From: a virus
Reading direction: 5' to 3' (one strand)
DNA length: 41,195 nucleotides
Virus record (IMG/VR): IMGVR_UViG_3300032157_000028
Location: 1 to 41,195 of that record
Each line of letters opens with the position of its first letter. The stretch's first letter is position 1. Made by a program: the position numbers and the translations under genes. The notes beneath the pieces are model-generated. The model did not search any database. It worked only from the letters and a program-made list of their open reading frames with translations, and was not told the origin of the DNA. Positions 35,737-41,195 of the stretch are shown here, piece by piece.

Positions 35737-36192
35737 TTAGCGGCCCTGCTCCACGTAGTGCTTGAGGGTTTCGCCCTTCAGGCCAGCGGCCCGTCCGGCC
35801 TGTTCGCGCAGCATCTTGGCCGCGCCGTCCACCTGCTCCTTGGTGGCTTGCTCCTGCACCGGCTTGGTCGCCTCGCCGGCGCCAGCACCCGTGACCACCG
35901 GAGCGGCGGCGGTTTCGGCCGGCTTCAGCAGGCCGAGCACCGACAGCTCCTCGCGGCGGCCCTTGACCATCTCCTGGGCGCGCTCGGCGGTCAGGCCGCT
36001 GGTCGCTTCCATGACGGTGCGCAGGTTCTTGCGCGTCGCCTCCGGAAGATCGGCCGCCTGCTCGAGCGCGGTGGCCACGATGTTCTTGGCGCTGACCGCG
36101 GCCAGCTGTTGCTTGGCTTCGGCGGCCTCGGCCTCGGCCTTGTTGGCCCGCTGCTCTAGGGCCTGCAGCTGTTTCGTTTCTTGCTCGTTCAT
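35737..36192 (-). CDS. Nested scaffold protein start within the protease gene (151 aa)
   Basis: Inside the protease frame, ATG 36192 (MNEQETKQLQALEQ) is preceded by GGAG with an 8-nt gap. The product from here is almost entirely helical and charged (RANKAEAEAAEAKQQL, LPEATRKNLRTVMEAT, AERAQEMVKGRREEL), as scaffold proteins are. This matches the C/Nu3 arrangement of lambda, where scaffold is made from an internal start in the protease gene. Confidence 0.65.
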   Translation of the reverse strand: MNEQETKQLQALEQRANKAEAEAAEAKQQLAAVSAKNIVATALEQAADLPEATRKNLRTVMEATSGLTAERAQEMVKGRREELSVLGLLKPAETAAAPVVTGAGAGEATKPVQEQATKEQVDGAAKMLREQAGRAAGLKGETLKHYVEQGR

Positions 36193-36825
36193 GGTGGTGT
36201 CTCCGGTGGGAGCGCCGTTGATCGGCGCGCCGGCGGCCGCCGCTTTCATCGCGGCCGCGATCTTGTCAGGGTTCCAGCCCGCTTGCTCGTACAGCCCGCC
36301 GGTGGTGGCGCCGCCCGGCACCAGGTCCACGCAGCGCACGTACACGATCGCCACGACCTGGCTATCGTCGTCGGTCGGGCAGGCCAGGGTCACGTCGTGC
36401 GACAGGCCGACCAGGTGCGGCTTCTGCTCGCACAGGTGCAGCGCGTGCGCGGTGCGGTCGGTGACTTCGATGCGCAGCTCCTTGGCGCGCAGCATCTGGC
36501 TCGGCTCGTCCCAGTAGACGCCGGACAGCTCGCCGGCCAGGCGGTTGATGCTCGGCAGCTCCCACGCCGGCGTGTGGTCCATGAACACGCGGGCGCCCTC
36601 GTAGAGCGGGATCGCGGCCTGGACGGCCTCTTTCGTGTAGGTGCGCGGCTTGCCGTTGCTGCCGAAGTTCTCCGACTTCAGGCCCAGCACCGTCACGTCG
36701 GTGAACACCTTGGCCGTCGTGCCGCCGGGCGCCTTCGCCTCCTGCACGCGCACGCGAGAGTCCCACGCGGCGAACTCGCGCACCGAGCTCTGCTGCCGAC
36801 TGGCCACCGCTCCCGTCATGCCCAT
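35737..36825 (-). CDS. Prohead protease with C-terminal scaffold (362 aa)
   Basis: Matures the capsid. The first 200 residues are the protease: VLGLKSENFGSNGKPRTYTKEAV, then GARVFMDHTPAWE (likely catalytic His) and KPHLVGLSHDVTLAC (likely catalytic Ser), with VVAIVYVRCVDLVPGGATTGGLYE following. The order H...S fits HK97/Mu-type serine prohead proteases. The C-terminal 150 residues are the helical scaffold and are probably also made separately. ATG 36825 or 36819 can serve as start. Lies before decoration and capsid genes. Confidence 0.8.
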   Translation of the reverse strand: MGMTGAVASRQQSSVREFAAWDSRVRVQEAKAPGGTTAKVFTDVTVLGLKSENFGSNGKPRTYTKEAVQAAIPLYEGARVFMDHTPAWELPSINRLAGELSGVYWDEPSQMLRAKELRIEVTDRTAHALHLCEQKPHLVGLSHDVTLACPTDDDSQVVAIVYVRCVDLVPGGATTGGLYEQAGWNPDKIAAAMKAAAAGAPINGAPTGDTTMNEQETKQLQALEQRANKAEAEAAEAKQQLAAVSAKNIVATALEQAADLPEATRKNLRTVMEATSGLTAERAQEMVKGRREELSVLGLLKPAETAAAPVVTGAGAGEATKPVQEQATKEQVDGAAKMLREQAGRAAGLKGETLKHYVEQGR

Positions 36826-36862
36826 GTTCTAACCGCGGTTCGGCACTGTGCCAGCTCGCCGG

Positions 36863-38005
36863 TCAGTCCCACACCAGCCAGCTGCGCACCCGACCCCGCG
36901 CCGTCAGCGGGCCCAGCGCGATCTTGCCCGCCACCCAGGCCCGGTACGTCGCCTCGCCCAGCGGCTGCAGCCCGAACTCCGGCGCCTCGCGCTCCTTCTT
37001 CTCCATCCATTCCGGCCAGGCCAGGGATTTCGGCACCAGGCCGTCCATGCTCATGCGCACCCCGTCCGGATCCTCGACCTTCCCGCCGGCGCCCAGGCCC
37101 AGGATTTCCCGCACGCTCTTGGTCACCGGGCCGATCTTGCACCGGCAGTTCGGGTGGAGCGGCACCCGCGGCGCCTCGCCCACGTCGTAAACCTCGCCAT
37201 CTTCCTCGCCGCAGATCGGGCAGGTGATGTCGTCCAGGGTGGCGATGAACTTCACGCCGGCCAGCACGTCGCTGTTCTGCTCGTGCAGGTGGCGGTCGTA
37301 CTCGCCGCCGATCCGGTGCAGCGACGTGCGGGACAGCCGCGCCCAGTCCGCGGCCTGGCCGCCAAAGGTTTTCTTCAGGTCACGCGCCAGATCCTGCACC
37401 GACTGGCCGGAAAGGTAGCCGCCCATCACCTGCTGGCGGATCTGCGCCACGCTGCCCACGTACTCGTCCTTGAACAGGTCGGCCAGCATCCAGTTCGGAT
37501 CCTTCGCCTGCGTCGCCAGCTCGAACCCGCCCACCGGCGGCACGCGCCACGGCGGCAGGTCGGCCAGCTTGCCGCGGTACTGATTCCACACGTCCTCCAT
37601 CTCGCCGGCCAGGTGCGCCTGGTGCTGAATCGTCCGCTCGGCCGCGGTGGTCATGATCTCCAGTACGTCGGAGTAGGTGCCGCTCACCGCACGCTCCATG
37701 ATTTCGCCGAGCTCCTGGCGCATCGCGGCGGTGACCGTGGCGCGCTCGCTGGTCAGCACCTGCGCGAGCGCGGCGCCGGCGTGCTGCAGCGCGACTTCGC
37801 GCAGGCCCACCACCACGGCGCCCTCGTACTTGACCAGGCCCATGCTGCGCCAGATTGTCAGATCCTCCAGGTACTCGTTCAGCGGCAGGCCGAGCCGCAC
37901 CGGCAGCGGCAGGCTGCCGTCACCGCGCAGCCGGCCGTGAGGCATCGGAGTGGTGGACACGCCGCGCAGGATGCGCTGCCACCAGGGCGCGTCGGAAGGG
38001 ATCAC
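36863..38005 (-). CDS. MuF-like head morphogenesis protein (380 aa)
   Basis: Minor head protein encoded after the portal. Signature near the C-terminal third: DDITCPICGEEDGEVYDVGE followed by VPLHPNCRCKIGPV, the Mu F motif with metal-type Cys and the LHPNCRC box. Before it are the helical parts RQELGEIMERAVSGTYSDVLEIMTTAAERTIQ and YLSGQSVQDLARDLKKTF, typical of the family. About 80 residues with no clear features follow. GTG 38005 overlaps the portal stop (GTGA). Some MuF proteins carry C-terminal toxins; I see none here. Confidence 0.9.
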   Translation of the reverse strand: MIPSDAPWWQRILRGVSTTPMPHGRLRGDGSLPLPVRLGLPLNEYLEDLTIWRSMGLVKYEGAVVVGLREVALQHAGAALAQVLTSERATVTAAMRQELGEIMERAVSGTYSDVLEIMTTAAERTIQHQAHLAGEMEDVWNQYRGKLADLPPWRVPPVGGFELATQAKDPNWMLADLFKDEYVGSVAQIRQQVMGGYLSGQSVQDLARDLKKTFGGQAADWARLSRTSLHRIGGEYDRHLHEQNSDVLAGVKFIATLDDITCPICGEEDGEVYDVGEAPRVPLHPNCRCKIGPVTKSVREILGLGAGGKVEDPDGVRMSMDGLVPKSLAWPEWMEKKEREAPEFGLQPLGEATYRAWVAGKIALGPLTARGRVRSWLVWD

Positions 38006-39510
38006 GCCGCCGGTTTCTCCGCGCCCTTCGCCTTGTCAGTCGGCGGCGGAGTCGGAACCGGCGGCGCCGGCGGCAGGTCGTCCTCATCTTCGAACAGGTT
38101 GGATTCCTCGTCCTGCGCCATGCGCTCCAGCTCCTGGTCGAAGTCCAGGCCCATCGCCTCGGCCGCGCTGCGCTTCGACTCGATCCCGCCAGCCACCAGG
38201 CTGTTGTGCCCAGCGGCCTGCTCCTTGATATTCGGCGGCACCACCGGCGGCGGCTGCAGCGTGTAATCGGTCCAGCCGCAGGCGTTCAGCAGCCGCGTCA
38301 GCTTGACCCGGAAAATCTCCTGGTAGGAGAGGAACATGGAGTGCGCCGGGCCGCTCGCCACCAGCGTGCTGGCGTAGTTGCTGTTGCTCGCATCCTGCAG
38401 CACCAGGTACTCGGGCAGGCCCACGCCGCTGGCGATCAGCAGCACCAGCAGGCGCCAGTCCCCCGCAGCGCCAGAGCTGTCTATGTTCATGGCCGGCATT
38501 TCCCACTTCACGCCGCCGTATTCGGTGACCACGCTGCCAGCCGGCGGCAGCTTCTTGATGTTGACATTCACATCGCCGTTGGTGGTCGGCGGCTTTCCGC
38601 CCGTCACCGTGCGCACCACCGGCAGGCGGCTGCGCGTCAGGTTCATGTAGAAGCGGCTGTTGGCCAGCTTCTCCAGGCGCACGATCCACTCGAGCACGGG
38701 CGTGAGCACCGACGCGCCGCGCAGCGACGTGCCCAGCGCTTCGGTCGTGGGCAGGATCACGTCCTGCGGCGCCACCAGGTACTCGCCGCCGCTGCCGTCG
38801 CTGAACTTGTAGGCCAGCGGCTTCATGTAGTCGCCGGCGCCCGTTTCGATTCCGAGCAGCCGACTGTCAGGCAGCACGCGGAAGGTCGGCGGCACGCCGC
38901 TGCGCGGCCGCATCAGCCCAGGCTGGCGGCGCGCATCGGTGAGATTCTTCGCATTCGGCCCCCACGTCAGCGGGTAGATCACGGTCGGCGCGCTGCCGTA
39001 GAGGAAGGTTTCGCGCACCATCTTGGTGACCTGTTCGCCCCACTCCACCAGCTCGGCCCAGGCGTCGAACTTCGCCTGCTGCGCCTTCGACTTGAAGGTG
39101 GGCCACCAGCCCGTGCCGTAGGTGAACGTGGTGTACGCCCGGATGATGTTCTTGGCCGGGCCCGTCACGTGGAAGCGCTCGGTCAGGTAGGTGTTCATAC
39201 TCACCCGATCCGGGTAGGCGTCGAAGGCGCTGCTGCCGGCGCGCTGCCACCCGCGATCCTCGCCCGCCAGCTGCGCCATCGCGCTGCCGCTCAAGGGCAC
39301 GCCTTCCGACGTGTAGCCCAGGCGCTCGTGCACGCGCTGGAGCTCGAGCTGGAACCGCCGATCGTCGCCCTCCTGGATTGCGTCCAGCAGGTCCGGCTCC
39401 GTGCGCGGATCGCCGGCGCGGTGCCACTTGCCGCCGTCGGCGTGCGGGCCGTCAGCTGTTTCGCGGATTTCCTCGAGCTGCTGCCGCTTACGGTTCGCTT
39501 TCGATGCCAT
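38002..39510 (-). CDS. Portal protein (502 aa)
   Basis: Dodecameric DNA channel of the head. It stands between terminase and MuF genes. Recognisable parts are the N-terminal helical region, RDHVTG-like FHVTGPAKNIIRAYTTFTYGTGWWP, ELVEWGEQVTKMVRETFLYGSAPTVIYPL, and a long helical C-terminus with KLTRLLNACGW and Pro-rich end (LPPAPPVPTPPP). ATG 39510 has GGAG 5 nt upstream and is preferred to the longer frame. It overlaps the terminase stop by 23 nt. Confidence 0.85.
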   Translation of the reverse strand: MASKANRKRQQLEEIRETADGPHADGGKWHRAGDPRTEPDLLDAIQEGDDRRFQLELQRVHERLGYTSEGVPLSGSAMAQLAGEDRGWQRAGSSAFDAYPDRVSMNTYLTERFHVTGPAKNIIRAYTTFTYGTGWWPTFKSKAQQAKFDAWAELVEWGEQVTKMVRETFLYGSAPTVIYPLTWGPNAKNLTDARRQPGLMRPRSGVPPTFRVLPDSRLLGIETGAGDYMKPLAYKFSDGSGGEYLVAPQDVILPTTEALGTSLRGASVLTPVLEWIVRLEKLANSRFYMNLTRSRLPVVRTVTGGKPPTTNGDVNVNIKKLPPAGSVVTEYGGVKWEMPAMNIDSSGAAGDWRLLVLLIASGVGLPEYLVLQDASNSNYASTLVASGPAHSMFLSYQEIFRVKLTRLLNACGWTDYTLQPPPVVPPNIKEQAAGHNSLVAGGIESKRSAAEAMGLDFDQELERMAQDEESNLFEDEDDLPPAPPVPTPPPTDKAKGAEKPAA

Positions 39511-41137
39511 GGGTGCTCCAGTCCTCTGCATTGTCACCAGCCACGCCCACCTGTTCCAGCGCTAAATGCGCGTAGGCCAGGCTGTGGCCGTAGTGGTCTG
39601 GCCCGTTGCTGGACCAGAAGGTGCGCAGGTTGCCGTCCGCCGTCGTTTCGGTCTGGCGCTGGAGCGCGGCGCAGTGCTCAAGCGCCTGCACGTCCAGATC
39701 CTGCGCATACACGATCGTGCCGGTGCCGAGCCCTCCCACCACCGCGTTCAACAGTTCGGTGCGCTGCGCGATCACCTGCGGTCCGTCCGGCGCCTCATTG
39801 TCCCACTTCACCCGGCCCTTCATATTCTCGCTGTAGTAGCAGAGCCAGGCGCTGACGCCGCGATCCCAGAGCTCACGCTGCAGCTTGCGGCTGGATTCGG
39901 TGTTGGGCTGCGCGTCAATCACCACCGCGCCAACCTGGTACTCGGCCAGGCGCACCGCAATCTGCGTGGTGTCCGCGCTGTGCTCGGCGTGCAGCACCAC
40001 CTCACGTTTCAGGTCGTCATGCAGGGCCAGCACGGTCAGGTAGTGGCCGCGCACTCCAGCGTCCACGCCGGCCGCGATCTGCGGCGCCAGGCGCGGTCCA
40101 CGCCGCTCCGCCGCTGCGCGCTGGTGCAGCTTCAGCAGCTCGACCGAAAGGCTGTAGCCCTTCTCCGCGAACGGCAGCCCCAGCTTGCCGTTGTGAAACG
40201 CCTTCATCACCAGCGGGTCCGGGTCGGCCTGGGCGCGATCGTGCGCCTCCAGCACCGCGTCCCAGCTCATGCGCGTGGACAGCAGCCCGCTGATATGCCA
40301 GCTCGGGTAGAGCCCGTGCGGGTTGGTCGCAACCCAGCGCCCGGCAGCCAGGACGGCGCGCCGCTCGCTCTGCCAGATCCGGCCAGCACAGCACCTCGAG
40401 CCGATGCTGGCGCCGCGGGCCGCGTCGCGCTGCACGTTCAGGGTTTCGCTCTGGCCCACGCCCACCACCCAATCCAGCACGGTCCAGCCGCCGCAGCGCG
40501 GGCACGGCACCGTCCACCGCCGCTGATCGCCGCGCAGGTAGGCGTGATCAATCCCGCGGCCTGGCATTCCGGGCGTGCTCACGTCGAGCTCCCACCGCAG
40601 CCCTTCCTGCTGGCCCATCAGGCGGTCGCGGGCCATCTCGATAATCTCCGGATCGCCGGAGTCGTACTCGTCCACCGCCAGCAGATTGACCGGGCTCGAC
40701 TTCACCCCGGTGCGGCTCTGCATCCCGCGGAAGTAGGCGTTGCTGCCGTTCACCGCCACGCGGTGGCCCTTGTTATCCACCAGGCCGTGCAGGCCGGCGA
40801 TGCGCGGGCTGTTCATCACCGTGAGCTGGAACCGGCCGGCGCTGAAGTCGGTCGCTTCCTTCGCCGCCGGGAACAGGTGCATGGTGTTGAGCCCGTGGAC
40901 GTGCTGCACGTGCAGCTCGCGATTGACCAGGGTTTCGGTTTTCCCGCTCTGCGCGCTGCTCATCACCACGCCGCGCTCGGCCAGCGTGTCGTGAATCTCC
41001 CGCAGGTACTCGTACTCGTTGAAGTCCCACGGCTTCCACGGCCCGCCGGTGCTGCCGGTCGGCTGGATGCAGCGCAGGCGCTCGGCGTAGACGCTCGGCG
41101 TCCACCGCATCAGCAGCCGCTCCGCCTGGGTTAGCAC
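39488..41137 (-). CDS. terL: Terminase large subunit, GpA-like (549 aa)
   Basis: Motor and nuclease for DNA packaging. ATPase: SSAQSGKT (about 60-67, Walker A) and NLLAVDEYD (Walker B, Asp 156, Glu 157). A GpA-type zinc pair CPRCGG follows near residue 215. Nuclease region: AAGVDAGVRGHYLTVLAL (first Asp), AVVIDAQPNTES (second Asp), and DHYGHSLAYAHLAL near the C-terminus. Length is as in other GpA proteins. Start GTG 41137 overlaps the stop of the 103-aa gene through the circular junction. Lies first in the late unit. Confidence 0.95.
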   Translation of the reverse strand: MLTQAERLLMRWTPSVYAERLRCIQPTGSTGGPWKPWDFNEYEYLREIHDTLAERGVVMSSAQSGKTETLVNRELHVQHVHGLNTMHLFPAAKEATDFSAGRFQLTVMNSPRIAGLHGLVDNKGHRVAVNGSNAYFRGMQSRTGVKSSPVNLLAVDEYDSGDPEIIEMARDRLMGQQEGLRWELDVSTPGMPGRGIDHAYLRGDQRRWTVPCPRCGGWTVLDWVVGVGQSETLNVQRDAARGASIGSRCCAGRIWQSERRAVLAAGRWVATNPHGLYPSWHISGLLSTRMSWDAVLEAHDRAQADPDPLVMKAFHNGKLGLPFAEKGYSLSVELLKLHQRAAAERRGPRLAPQIAAGVDAGVRGHYLTVLALHDDLKREVVLHAEHSADTTQIAVRLAEYQVGAVVIDAQPNTESSRKLQRELWDRGVSAWLCYYSENMKGRVKWDNEAPDGPQVIAQRTELLNAVVGGLGTGTIVYAQDLDVQALEHCAALQRQTETTADGNLRTFWSSNGPDHYGHSLAYAHLALEQVGVAGDNAEDWSTHGIESEP

Positions 41138-41195
41138 GCCTGCCGCGCCAGCGCCTGGATCTGCGCGCCGACCTGGACCTGAAAGTGCTGGCGCC
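41099..41195. repeat. Right copy of 97-bp terminal direct repeat
   Basis: Exact copy of bases 1-97. It contains the GTG start of the terminase gene and the end of the gene annotated at 33-344. The duplication comes from writing a circular sequence linearly, or from terminal redundancy. Confidence 0.95.

Noticed and set aside
7151-36856. TGCCAGC motif recurring at several intergenic places (7155, 16700, 17939, 36847)
   Set aside because: Seven bases in a GC-rich genome recur by chance, and the flanks do not agree; only the 29-bp pair is convincing.
37855-39855. 666-aa plus-strand open frame opposite portal and terminase
   Set aside because: Shadow of two firmly identified genes.
1-41195. Integrase, excisionase or attachment site
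   Set aside because: No tyrosine or serine recombinase motif was found in any plausible gene, and no tRNA-like core repeat was seen, so a temperate lifestyle by integration is not supported.
1-41195. CRISPR array
   Set aside because: No regularly spaced direct repeats of 25-40 nt were seen; the 42-nt repeats at 18.5-19.5 kb are diverged coding repeats.

Overview
The window looks like a complete tailed-phage genome of about 41.1 kb. It is GC-rich, almost every gene lies on the minus strand, and genes are tightly packed with ATGA, GTGA, TGATG or TTGA start/stop overlaps. The first 97 bases are repeated exactly as the last 97 bases, so the contig closes into a circle of 41,098 bp (or is a circularly permuted, terminally redundant genome). 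The terminase start overlaps the gene that sits at the other end of the linear text, which supports the circular reading. The head genes belong to the GpA-terminase, MuF and gpT-like-capsid type. A tape measure protein is present and I see no tail sheath, so a siphovirus-like particle is the best guess. The host is a GC-rich bacterium I cannot name. I see no integrase, DNA polymerase, helicase or primase, no tRNA and no CRISPR array.

Layout, read in minus-strand transcription order. Late genes: terminase large subunit (41137 to 39488), portal, MuF-like protein, protease with nested scaffold, decoration protein, major capsid protein, neck proteins, three related carbohydrate-binding-like proteins, tail terminator, major tail protein, two tail chaperone ORFs joined by a likely +1 frameshift, tape measure, distal tail proteins, a 1146-aa tail-tip hub, and a tail fibre carrying 22 short tryptophan repeats interrupted by an in-frame UGA. 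Two membrane proteins follow, and the unit ends at a strong intrinsic terminator (17366-17403).

Next to that terminator is the only rightward gene, a stand-alone DnaA domain IV protein (17060-17365). The 368 bp before it carry regularly spaced DnaA boxes, an AT-rich tract and inverted repeats, and are the best candidate for a replication origin. From there the early region runs leftward: an SMC/RecF-like ATPase, a cluster of small zinc-binding and unknown proteins, a YqaJ-type exonuclease with Cas4-like cysteines, a candidate single-strand annealing protein, an XRE-like regulator, a DnaD/DUF1376-like protein, an HNH homing endonuclease and three tandem paralogues of about 84 aa.

Near the left end a lower-GC island (about 1276-2847) holds a transposase C-terminal fragment, a DNA methyltransferase and a candidate restriction endonuclease, and it appears to have truncated the phage's HNH gene. 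A DUF5681-like gene, probably the small terminase, and a 103-aa gene follow and lead across the contig junction into the large terminase. Several early genes share an unusual start region, TGACGCAA. Two of them also share a 29-bp palindromic element exactly 10 nt before the start codon. Together with the DnaA-like protein and its boxes, this looks like the phage's own control system.
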